Part shown: piece after piece, positions 35,150 to 45,989 of the stretch
Layout: the number at the start of each line of letters is the position of its first letter
Position numbering within the stretch: the stretch's first letter is position 1
From: Branchiostoma lanceolatum
Taxonomy: Eukaryota > Chordata > Leptocardii > Amphioxiformes > Branchiostomatidae
Assembly (NCBI RefSeq): GCF_035083965.1
Contig: NC_089723.1
Span: forward strand, 39,687,193-39,751,192
DNA: 64,000 nucleotides
Direction: 5' to 3'
Notes under the pieces: model-generated
Seen by the model: only the letters and a program-made list of their open reading frames with translations
Told to the model about the DNA's origin: nothing
Database searches by the model: none
Made by a program: the position numbers and the translations under genes

Positions 35150-35620
35150 AACCATTCATTCATTCGTTCATGTTAGACGTCATGTTTTGACGCAATTTTG
35201 GTTGTCTTTTTCAATTTCAATCAACCATTCATTCATTCATGTTAGACGTCATGTTTTGACGCAATTTTGGTTGTCTTTTTCAATTTCAATCAACCATTCA
35301 TTCATTCATGTTAGACGTCATGTCTTGACGCAATTTTGGTTGTCTTTTTCAATTTCAATCAACCATTCATTCATTCATGTTAGACGTCATGTTTTGACGG
35401 ATTTTGGTTGTCTTTTTCAATTTCAATAAACCATTCATTCATTCATTCATGTTAGACGTCATGTTTTGACGCAATTTTGGTTGTCTTTTTCAATTTCAAT
35501 AAACCATTCATTTATTTATTCATGTTAGACGTCATGTTTTGACGCAATTTTGGTTGTCTTTTTCAATTTCAATAAACCATTCATTCATTCATGTTAGACG
35601 TCATGTTTTGACGCAATTTT
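35150..35620 (-). repeat. 68-bp tandem array of exchanger B's stop-codon region
   Basis: About seven units carry TTGACGCAATTTTGGTTGTC and ATTTCAATAAACCATTC (plus strand). The top unit contains the last codons of B and its TGA (35601-35603), so the array grew from the coding end into the 3' UTR. One unit has TTTATTTATT, giving AATAAA on the minus strand near 35511. Confidence 0.88.
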
Positions 35621-36369
35621 GGTTTAGTACGACCTGGTCTATATAGACGGCAAAAGCCAGAAACCCCAGGAACAGGAACCCGCACACCACCCCCACCGTG
35701 CGGCGCAGGTGGAAGCGGCTGAAGCACAGCATGACGAACACGATGGCGACCAGCACGGTGGTAGCGACGGCGCAGTGCTCCAGACCCTCCGTCTTCACGG
35801 CAACGGGACGGAACTGCGTCGTGGCGCTGCGCAGGAACCAGGGGAACCCCACACAGAAGAGCATGCAGAAGGACATGGCGCCGATAGCTGTGGCAATCGC
35901 CATGTCTCCCTCACCTGCGAGAAATAGACATTTCAAACGGTTTTTGATTTCATTTGATTTTATATTTCATTAGGATTGCGACGGTACAATACACGACGGT
36001 GGGATACAGGCAGCTATTGCTGGTGTCGTGACCCACACATAAAACATTACAGAACACGCATATTACAAACAGAGCAATAGATACGATCTAAAGAGCAGCA
36101 CAACCGATTTTCCAGTTAGTTGCACTAGTGCTGATTCGTTCTGCCAGCTCATTCTAGTGACGCTGACCACGAGTCACTCGAAACGTCTGGAAGTCTCCAA
36201 ATCGTATTCATTCACTCAACCACTCGCTTACTTTTATTCATTCCTCCCTCGCTCATTCATTCACACAAGCAGTCTTACTCGTCGATTGATTCACTGACTA
36301 ATCTCATTCAATAACTCACTCAGACAGACAATACATTCATCCATTTACACACACACACATACGCACACA

Positions 36370-36420
<51 letters not shown>

Positions 36421-39400
36421 ACACACACACACACGTGCGCTCCAACTCACCGTCATTTGTCGCCACCACGGCGTTGACGATGTCCGGCAGGCTGGTTCCC
36501 ACCCCTAACGTGGTCAGGCCCATCAGGTCGTCCGACATCCCTAACGTGTTTCCTGATGGAAGGCACAAACCGCAGTTTAGATCTCCCATCTCAGGGAATC
36601 AAATCTCAATTGTCATTGTCAGACCAACGCAGTTTTGTTTTTGTTTTCATTTCAATGGATAAACAGAATTCAAAAAGAAGGGCCCGGGTTCTTTTAAGAC
36701 GATTAGCGATGGTAGATTTCCTTTATTTCTTTCAGTTATACACACCATGGGCACGAAACGTAATGTACGGGTGACGTCAGTTACCCATCCCCCCCCCCCT
36801 CCCCGGCGGTGTCGCTGCGTCCTAAACTGGATGTGTGTTACCCTTGACTTTATAATGGGAATATCATTCAAAACGTAAAAGTATGACCAAAAAGCCAGCG
36901 GGCCGTGGGTCCAGTGAGAGGGGGGGGGGGGGGGCTTTAGTTGTGTCCAAAGACTTACCTTATGCAACGGCTGTTACTCCGATGCAACGTTTTCCAAAGA
37001 GAACAAAAGAGCTTCGGCAGTTATAATAGGTTTAAACAGCAGGTTAATGACCGTATGCGCATGCCGACGTGCTGGTCAAAGGTCGTGATTTACCTGTGAT
37101 GGTAGACATCCAGATGAAGACGTAAGAGTACCCGGTTATCCAGAACATGAACACGAAACTTGACGCACGTCATGTGACGTCACCAATGGGTCAAAGGTTG
37201 AGATTTACCTGTAATGGTGGACATCCAGATAATGACGTAGCAGTAGCCGATGATGTAGAGCATGCACATGAGCAGCGCCAGGGCGAACCAGTCGTGCCAG
37301 CGCTCCCTGCGGCAGTCCGGGATGGTCAGGTACAGCGGCAGGTAGATGGGCAGGCAGATGCACCACCACGCCCGCCGGTCCCACCGCTCCGGCACGCTCC
37401 AGATCGACTTCGGCGGCTCCTCCTCTTCTTCTTCTGTTGGTGTATAGAGAAGGGCACATTGCATTCTTAACAGACTGAGCAGTACAGCAAAAATAAGATA
37501 GCTGACGGTGGACAGGGAACAGGAAGACTGGTGATGAAAGATAGACTTCGGCTCTTCTTCTTTTTGTTCTTCTTCTTCTGTTGGTGGATAGAGAAGGGCA
37601 CATTGTACTTTCAACAGTGCAGTACAGCAAAAAAGGGACCTTCGTCTTTGAGATATTACCCAGGATGTATCTCGCAGCGCATGCGGAGATTTAACCGTAA
37701 ACCCGCTTATGACTCATGATAAATAGGAAATGTGGGTCGAGTAGAACTTCGAATTCTGTAAGTTTCGGAAAGGAAAACGTAAAAAAATATTAATGTCCTG
37801 TCCATATATAGATCTATCTGATGTTTTTACTTGCATTACTACTGGTGGGGAGGCTTCTTCTTCAGAGGCAGTGGTAATGAATAGCACACGTTTTTACTGT
37901 GAAAGGGATTTTTCATCTTAGTAGATATGAGGTTTTTGATGGTGAAAGCTAGGGGAGATTGTTGCGACTGTTTCAAAACAAAACGCCTCTTTTTTTTTTA
38001 GAAGCTGTGTATTTAAATTCGTTTAATCTCCAAGCAGATCTATCGGTGGCGAAGACCGTATGCAACTGTCAAAAGGAGTTTTAAGTCTTTGCCACCGATA
38101 ATCTGCTTGGAGATCACATTTGCTTACCTGGGAGGTCCTGGAACGGATCGGCTTTCACTAGACTCTTGGTATCGTCCGACGCCTGCGCGTCGTCATGGCG
38201 ACCGCAGCAGCAGGTATAGAGGCAGCAGCAGGGCTTGTCCTCCGGCCTCGGGTCCGGCACCACGCGGCGGAACATGTTCTCTAGCGTCCGGTTGAAGCAC
38301 AGCGAGAACACGTACAGCATGTACACGATACACATGATGACGGACTCGTCCCTGGAAGGAGAAGAAGGCGGTGTTATCCACTGTGTCTAGGGACACGGTA
38401 TTGGAAGACGTACAGCATGTACACGATGCACATGATCACGGACTCGTCCCTGGAAGGAGAAGAATAGATGAAGGCGGTGTTATCCACTGTGTCTAGGGGC
38501 ACGGTATTGAAACATGTCGATGTACAGCATGTAACAAGATACACATGAGTAGGGTAGGAGAAGAAGAAGAAGAAGAAATAAAAAAAAAAGGATAAAGGAA
38601 GTCCCGTGGCATTTTTGAAGCGGTGTTTTCCACTGTGTCAAAGGGCACGGTATCAGAAGACGTACAGCATGTACACACGATACACATGATCACGGACTCG
38701 TCCTTGGAAGGAGAAGAAGAAAAAGAAATGTTTGAGGCCGTAGTAGTGGTGTAAAGCCGTAGTATTAATCAGGGCACGGTATTGAAAGATGTTGATGTAA
38801 CGTTATGGACTCCGTTAACGTTACACGATCATCATAATGACGGACTCATCCCATTGCATTTTTGAGACGGTGTTATCCGCTGTGTCTAGGGGCACGGTAT
38901 TGATGACGGACTCATCCCTGGGTAGGAGAAGAAGAAATGTTTTAGACCGTAGTGCTAATCAACTGTCTAGGGTACGATATTGAAAGATGAAGAGGTACAT
39001 CAGGTACACAATCATTATGATGATGGACTCGTCCTTGGGTAGAAGAAGAAGAAATGTTTGAGGCCGTAGCGGTGTTAATCCGTCGTGCTAATCAACTGTG
39101 TCAATAGGCACGGTATTGAAAGGTGTTGATGTACAGCATGTACACGATACACATGATCACGGACTCATCCCTGGGGAGAAGAAGAAAAAGAAATGTTTGA
39201 GGCCGTAGTAGTGGTGTAAAGCCGTAGTATTAATCAGGGCACGGTATTGAAAGATGTTGATGTAACGTTATGGACTCCGTTAACGTTACGCGATCATCAT
39301 AATGACGGACTCATCCCTGGGTAGGAGAAGAAGAAATGTAAAAAAAGGATAAAGGAAGTCCCATTGCCTTTTTGAGACGGTGTTATACCACTGTGTCTAG

Positions 39401-42400
39401 GGGCGCGGTATGGAATCATGAAGATGTACAGCATGTACACATGATCATCATGAGGACGGACTCATCCCTGGTTAGAAGAAAAAAAGTAAAAAAAAAGAGA
39501 CACGGATAGTCCCATAGCCTTTTTTGTGGTCAAAGGAGTAGTGTTAATCCGTAGTGCCCACCCACTGTATCTACGGTATGGAAATGTGTAGGTGTACAGT
39601 ACGTACACGATCCGCATGATGACATCATCGATTCCAACGTCCGAATTTGGTATTCTAATCTTCGACAGCGGCCATTGAATCGTTCGATGGAAGCCCGGGC
39701 CATACGGCAAAATATAGACGTTATCCCGGCCCAGTATGAAGTATCAAAACACTAGCTATTTAGGGTAATTGTTGTAAAGGGAAAATTTTGCCTAGCAGCG
39801 GTTGCCATGTAAAGAAATGTTATATTAAAATATTACATTTATTACATAAAATGTTCATGCAGACATGTATGCTTCTTCTTATTTTTGCACCAATTGTCTT
39901 GACTATCACTTTATATTAGAATGGGGCCCAGCTTGAAATGCTCCCAATTACCCTTGACCTTTGAAACTGGAAATTCGTATATATGACATAAAAAATCTTA
40001 CCACGTCGCCTTTCCGTCCATCACCACCACCAGGAAGACCACCATGCCGATGGCTCCCCAAACCGTGTCTCTGGTGACCGTCCAGGGCTGGACTATGACT
40101 GTTTTGCCCTGCAAAGACATAGCAAGACAATAAGCTTCATGACATACTCATGTCCAACATTGGCTAAATACAATAAGCTAGATAATTAAATTAAAAGAGG
40201 AGAAAAGGTATGTTATATACGACCTATATCTAAAAATCTACATATGGTACTAGACAGTGTGCCTAGAAGCCAAGCCTTGGCCCTTGCTTATGTCTAACTT
40301 TTATTCCACTCCAATTAAAATAACGAAGAGGATATAACATATGAAATACAATATTCAATACTTTCATGAAACGTCATTCGAAAATGTTAACATCATTTGG
40401 CGAAGGTATGAGGTCGTGGATATCTAGTTTGTTGTGTCTGTATATCCCATCCTCTATGTTGGTTGTGTAAACCTGTGAATATTGGCCAGTTAGTGACGGA
40501 GTTTTGAGAAAAAGAAAAGAAGAGTCTGTCCTCACCGCTGGTTTGAGTATGCAGCAGAGGCCCACGATCAGGACGTAGTTGGTCACGGCTGTTCCCACCA
40601 TGGCTCCAACCCCCACATCGTTCCCGCTGACGAACACTCCTGGTTAACAAGGGGACAGATATCATGTGCTTATTATGCAAATAAGGAGCTAATTTGCATA
40701 ATTGATGAGAAAATGGAAACAGATATGCAGTCCTGTTAGACGGTGCTCCAAGAACTTGATTGTGGTCAAGATATCTTGGGCCTTTGACCACACTTCCTGC
40801 CAGTGTCTTAGACATGTCTATCATGTGAAAACCAGCCACTCTACATCATTCAAATAAATACAGGCAAGCAAACAAACAAACATACCGAAAACAATACCCC
40901 CATATGCGGAGGTAACAATAGAGGTTTCTAAGCGCATACACAAAATATTTATTGTCTCTTAAATTTTGTTTGATTTGTTTGAACCTTTATCTATTCATGA
41001 AAAGCTCAAGTCGGCCTGTAGGCCGCTTTTCATTGAGGTCAAGAGGGAGGAGGTAAGGGTCAGATACAATATTATAACAGAGATACCGATAACATAATTT
41101 GATTTATAATAAATCTATCAATATATATCATAACATGTGTTGACAGCCACTCGAGAGACATATACATGGTACAAAACACATAGTAGAGTGAAAACTGGTT
41201 CATGGTTCATGTCCGTTCGTTTTGGTCATTTCTGTTACTTAAATGACTGTGTATCTCTGCTATATGGTATCTGACCCTTACCTCTTCCCTCATGACCTCA
41301 ATGAAAAGCGGCCTGCGTGCAGATTCTAGCTTCTCGTGACTAAACTAAGGTTCAAACTAACAAACAAGCAAACTTTAAGAGTCTCAAAAAGTCGTCAGAG
41401 GCAACTAACCGATAATGGTGGTTGCGAGTTCCGGCGCGCTGCAGAAGCTCCCGACGATCACCGCTCCAACGACGCTGGGATCCAGCTGGAACCCTGAACA
41501 ACAACAACACAGAACTCATTTCGCACTTCGGAACAATTTTTTTCCTCCAAACATTTTATTAATTCTGGGAGGTATTTAAACCAAATCCAGAGACCGTAGA
41601 TTTCTAGATCAGTGTAATCTCCAAGCAGATCCAAGGGCCAACCTGTACCAAAAGTTAGTAGGTAAAGATTATAGATACGCCTGGCGCTATTCCCCCTGTG
41701 ACTGTTACTTACTTCTACTTACTGACTATTCCTCCTGTGACTGTTACTTACTGACTATTCCCCCTGTGACTGTGTTACTTACTGACTATTCCCCCGGTGA
41801 CTGTGTTACTTACTGACAATTCCTCCTGTGACTGTTACTTACTGACTATTCCTCCTGTGACTGTTACTTACTGACTATTCCTCCTGTGACTGTTACTTAC
41901 TGACTATTCCCCCTGTGACTGTTACTTACTCTTACTGACTATTCCCCTATGACTGTTACTTGCTGTTACTTACTGACTATCCTCCTGCGACTGTTACTTA
42001 CTGACTACCCCTGTGACCGTTACTTACTGACTATTCCCCCTATGACTGTTACTTACTGACTTCCCCTCCCCCTCCTGTGACTGTTACTTACTGAGTATTC
42101 CCCCTATGACTGTGACTAACTGACTATTCCCCCTGTGACTGTTACTTACTGTTACTTACTGACTATTTCCTCTGTGACTGTCACTTACTGTTACTTACTA
42201 TTTCCCCTTTGACTGTTATTTACTGACTATTCCCCCTGTGACTGTCACTTACTGTTACTTACTATCCTCCTGCGATTGTTACGTACTGTTACTTACTAAC
42301 TATTCCCCCTGTGACTGTTACTTACTGTTACTTACTGACTTCCCCTTGTAACTGTTACTTACTTGCGGTGCAGACATATATGGCCGGCATGAAGTAGTCC

Positions 42401-44081
42401 TCGCAGACGATGGCGGTGGCGAGGAACAGGTACAGGACGGCCAGCACGTGCAGCAGCACCGCGCCTTTCCTCCGCTGGTCCGCCGTGAACAGGTCCTGGA
42501 ATATTACAGTATTATTTCTTTGTCTATATAACTCAGCCACTAACAAAGAGCATACAAAACCACATACAGCAATAAACGTACGTCGATGAAGGTTAGACAT
42601 CCAGGTATTTTAAGAAGAAAGGTATAAGTTACCAAAGCAATTTTTGGATAGAATTTGGAAGCTGTCAGATTTTTCGGTAGCGCAGAATATTAATGTGCCA
42701 CTCGAAAGATGTTTCCAGATGTTCTTTCGATATACATGAGTTGTGGTAAAATGAATCGGACTTAAACAGAGACTGTGTTGACATTTGTGGATTAGTGACC
42801 AAGGTTACGTCGATGAGGGTTAGACATCGGAGTACAGCTAACAAGAGAGACAAGGTAACAGTTACTCAAGCAACTGGATAGATTTTGGAAACGTTCAGAC
42901 ATTGCAGGTGCGAAACTAGGACCTTGAATGTGTATATGGTAACGTTACATTGTGTATATTGTGAATCGCAGAAACACACACACAAGAAAGAGGGGGCTAC
43001 CCCCCCCCCAAATACTTCACTACATTGGTGTGAAGTAGACATACAGCTAAATTTGGAGCATTTCTACCACTTCATCAACAGATGAGGAAACTCGTGCGAT
43101 GTGAACATACCTTCGGGTAGCTGTTGATGGCATTTCTCGTTTCAACTTTGGTGCAGTTGAGAATTTTCGGAGGACTGGTGACGTCTCTGGTGGACCTCGC
43201 GCGCTTTTCTGTAGGAGGGGAGGGTAATTAGACATGATTACTTACTCAGCAGCAGACACGCATCTTAAGAGCCTCTGAACCATAAAACTCTGGAGGTTGC
43301 CTTGGGGTCAGATGAGTTGTCTGCAACATTTACATGTGACGTGACGTGTCCTTACCATGTGCCAGTGCAGACAAGAATGGTAGAAATAAACGAATTGGCG
43401 GGAAAACTTGCGTGATATAAAGTGACTACAGAAGCTATCATCATTATCAGTCGACGTGGTTGAGAACCGACGCGTTTACGCACTGTCGGGGTAAGGAGAA
43501 ATTGAAACGGGGACGCTGAACAGCCTCAATGGACGCTAAAAGCCACCATTTTGGCATATCTAGATGTGTCCTTGTCCTATTTGTGCTCACTGCCCGTTTC
43601 TACCAATCAAAAATTGTTCTCCTCCATTTTGAAAAAAAAAAATATTTTCTCAATCAGGGACTATCCACATGCATGATTTCTCGTTTAATATTTCGGATAA
43701 GAATCACAATAACTCTTTCTCCTATTTTTACTTTATAGTCACATTTTTCGGTTTTCAGTTTTCTCTCAATTTACAAATTTGGTCGCTCCGCAAACGCTGT
43801 GGAACGGAAATGACAGGCTCAATGGGGCCTTACACGTATACATAAGCAGATCTTGCATTTCGATTGAAATACGTTACAAATATGTCCGCATAGAAGATCA
43901 AACATGCTATGATCTAGTTGCAGAAAAACGAGTTTTGCTGACCTGTTTGAAGCGGCTGGCTGCCCCCGGAGTCGCGGAGTAACAAACTCAGCCCGAACAC
44001 CACCAGGTTGAACCCGATCCACAGGGCGAACCTCAGGCCAAGGTGGAGGCTTCGGCGCTTTCTTCTCACGATGTCCGGCAT
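35601..44081 (-). CDS. SLC24/NCKX-family exchanger B
   Basis: Exons in transcript order: 44081-43943, 43208-43111, 42495-42363, 41493-41410, 40639-40536, 40108-40002, 38351-38128, 37433-37209, 36552-36451, 35914-35601; 509 aa, phases close. N-terminal membrane segment (FALWIGFNLVVFGLSLLL), NCT site at N64, then AVLLHVLAVLYLFLATAIVC. Alpha-1 is diverged (VGSFCSAPELATTIIG, E145 kept). The loop has a CCCLYTCCC cluster, a candidate palmitoylation site, and an EEEEEPP run. Alpha-2 holds MGLTTLGVGTSLPD (D395 kept), but the NCKX2 Asp575 position is Cys422 in AIGAMSFCMLFC. A Na+/Ca2+ exchange role follows from the family; ion specificity is uncertain. Closest relative here is C (identical 98, 133, 84, 104, 107 and 102 bp exons). 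Confidence 0.92.
36340..36434. repeat. (CA)n microsatellite beside a B splice donor
   Basis: About 90 bp of ACAC with few interruptions, ending some 16 bp from the donor of exon 36451-36552. Confidence 0.9.
36785..36940. mobile_element. Probable MITE related to 16430-16720
   Basis: Shares GTTACCCTTGAC and GGAATATCATTCAAAACGTA with the 16430 copy. Bounded by a C run on the left and a G run on the right, which pair as an inverted repeat. Confidence 0.45.
37085..37615 (-). repeat. Duplicates of both ends of B exon 37209-37433
   Basis: A diverged copy of the exon's 3' end and donor lies at about 37085-37145 (minus strand SYVFIWMSTITG then GTAAATC). A copy of the acceptor side, with the same GAAGAAGAA start and TTGGTGGATAGAGAAGG flank, lies at about 37540-37615. 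Confidence 0.7.
38025..38115. mobile_element. Short MITE, CTCCAAGCAGA family
   Basis: AATCTCCAAGCAGAT and TATCGGTGGC on the left are mirrored by GCCACCGATA and ATCTGCTTGGAGAT on the right, about 90 bp overall. It ends about 7 bp from the donor motif of B exon 38128-38351. Confidence 0.75.
38339..39475 (-). repeat. Degenerate array of the 3' splice site of B exon 38128-38351
   Basis: About nine copies of the acceptor and first exon bases (minus strand CCTTCCAGGGACGAGTCCGT) occur between 38339 and 39475, at uneven spacing of 60-250 bp. Nested in it, a block with TAACGTTATGGACTCCGTTA occurs twice (near 38805 and 39265). Confidence 0.8.
40970..41375. repeat. Inverted pair of the (TTTG)n dispersed repeat
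   Basis: 40970-41240 is one copy (TTTGTTTGAACC to ATGGTTCATGTCCG). 41247-41375 is a second, shorter copy in opposite orientation ending AACAAACAAGCAAAC. Together they can form a long hairpin just upstream of exon 41410-41493. Confidence 0.7.
41690..42362 (-). repeat. Array of GTAAGTAACAG units at a B splice donor
   Basis: About twenty 30-40 bp units of the type GACTATTCCCCCTGTGACTG followed by TTACTTACT (plus). On the minus strand each holds AGTAAGTAACAG, identical to the first intron bases after exon 42363-42495. Here the intron edge, not exon sequence, is multiplied. Confidence 0.85.
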
Positions 44082-44460
44082 GGCGTTCAGTTAAAACAAA
44101 ACAAGTACTTTGTGATCTGTCAGTCGGTTTTGCCTCTCTAGTTTTCTGTTCGACGAGTGTTGAACAGCCTCCTGTCGGATTTCTGGACACTCAGACAACT
44201 CCGATTACCTCTACTTCTCTCACTGGAGATTCTGTCGTTTCCTTCTGACAAAGTCTGACATGACGTTCGGTTGTGGAAAACTGCTACAGTAGTACTTTAC
44301 GGCCAGGTGGCCGGTTCTGTTTTGTTTATCTAGTTGTCTTCCCATCGAGTGCCACCATCTGACGAATTTCTGCACACTCAGACAACTCCGTCTGCCGCTA
44401 ATTCTTTCGCTGTGGGCTCATTCCTGCGTGTTCCGATGTCCGGCGTGTGCTCTTCTGACG
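44079..44460 (-). repeat. Tandem copies of exchanger B's start-codon region
   Basis: About 180 bp upstream of the B start (44079-44081) a second ATG at 44259-44261 encodes MSDFVRRKRQNLQ before a stop, against MPDIVRRKRRSLH at the real start. Flanks such as CACTCAGACAACTCCG also recur. A third, ATG-less trace is near 44430-44460. Confidence 0.7.
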
Positions 44461-45989
44461 ATCTTGACGCACCGTCTCAGCACGAGTACCTCCAACTTCG
44501 CACCTCACGTAACAGTTGTGGACCTTCTGACCAAATTGTCGGTATGTGTGCCACCACAGGACTCACTTACACAAACCGGGAAAACCGGCTTCGACACCGC
44601 CCGGCTCATTTACATACGCCGATCGCACAGCGCGAACTCAGTACCAGAACAGTCGTTACATTTTCAGTCAAATATAACTTTTAAAGCTGAATCTTACTAA
44701 ATATAAGCAGTTTTTCTCGTCTCTATGGCCATAAAATGTTTGAAACGATGCTTACTGTTTGAGATTATAGTACCTCTAGGTTTAAACTTCCTTGGATAAA
44801 CAGAAGGCTAACCGGACATTAGACAACTTCTCACAATCTCAGAAACATGAAACATTTTTGGCAGACAACATTCGTCTGAATGTGTTTGAAAATAATGTAA
44901 TACTTTGATGATGATAAAGCTCTATATTGGAACCAAAGTTTTTAATGTGATTATATCCATCTTCTTGTGTGTTATAAAATTGGGATAACAAATGACGGTA
45001 TGTGGAAATGTCGTCGTCCAATGCATCAATCAAAACAAGGACCTCCTACCCGTCAGTATTGCTCTTACGATAAACTAGGGGGTCTTTACAAGTTTGGAGC
45101 ACAGTTACCGTTTCATGGCCAGAAATTTACTGCGAAGCAACCGTTCTATGAACTTCTATGTCATTGCCATTCAAACCCAATGAACAAAGGAGAAGGAACA
45201 ATTTTTCAAGTGATGCAAGTATGATGTGTCTTTTTTTCATAAAATGATTATAAGTTGTGAGGTTTTTGTGCATTAACGTACCAAGTGCACCACTGGCAAG
45301 ACCGTACAATAAAATTCACTACGCATCATTGCACACGTGATTTGAAACGCAAGACGGGCTACCCGTACACCATCATATGCATTTCTATTCAGCAGTACAG
45401 TTGATACAAAACGTTTATTTGGCGTCGTAGTAATTTTATACAAAGTTAACGATATAAACAAGAGTATAACACCACTGACCATTCTTTCACTGGTTAGAAA
45501 AGCCCTGCAGAGTATGTCAACATTTTTTTCTGATATACATGTATCATTCATAATGAGTCGTGGCCATATCTCGTATGGCAGTGATACAGAACAGCGACCC
45601 CTAGCGGATCACAATGTCCCCGCAGTTAACGTTATGATCACAGCGTTATTCTGCAATATTGTATTCATTTTGTGCATTTTCACACGTGAACATCAGGATT
45701 TATTTGTGTAGACATAAGGGTCGCAAAGACAAAAACAGGCTTAGAATCGTGTTTTATTTGTCACGAAATGGTGACTGATGATAGGGCCACCATTACAAAC
45801 CGGGGCCTGTTAGCGGGAACGGAAAATAAGAATCTACTAAGAAATACACAAGTTATGCTCATGACCATTTTTTGTACGTATCATGTGTTTTATTCTATTT
45901 TATTTTATGTCATACTTTTCGTTCCCACAAACCGGGCGCCAGTTTGGAAATGTGTCCCTTATATAAGGCACAATGTGCGAACACAGTGT
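44262..45989. other. Intergenic region between exchangers B and C
   Basis: Presumed promoter side of B and 3' UTR of C. Minus-strand AATAAA (plus TTTATT, 45753-45758) lies 232 bp past the C stop and is the likeliest poly(A) signal. No other coding exon is supported. Confidence 0.55.

Noticed and set aside
37085-37145. Alternative mutually exclusive exon for exchanger B
   Set aside because: The copy covers only the exon end and donor, with no acceptor or full exon body.
44334-44700. Two overlapping plus-strand ORFs of 90-116 codons
   Set aside because: They overlap the duplicated start region of exchanger B, antisense to it, with no splice or family support.
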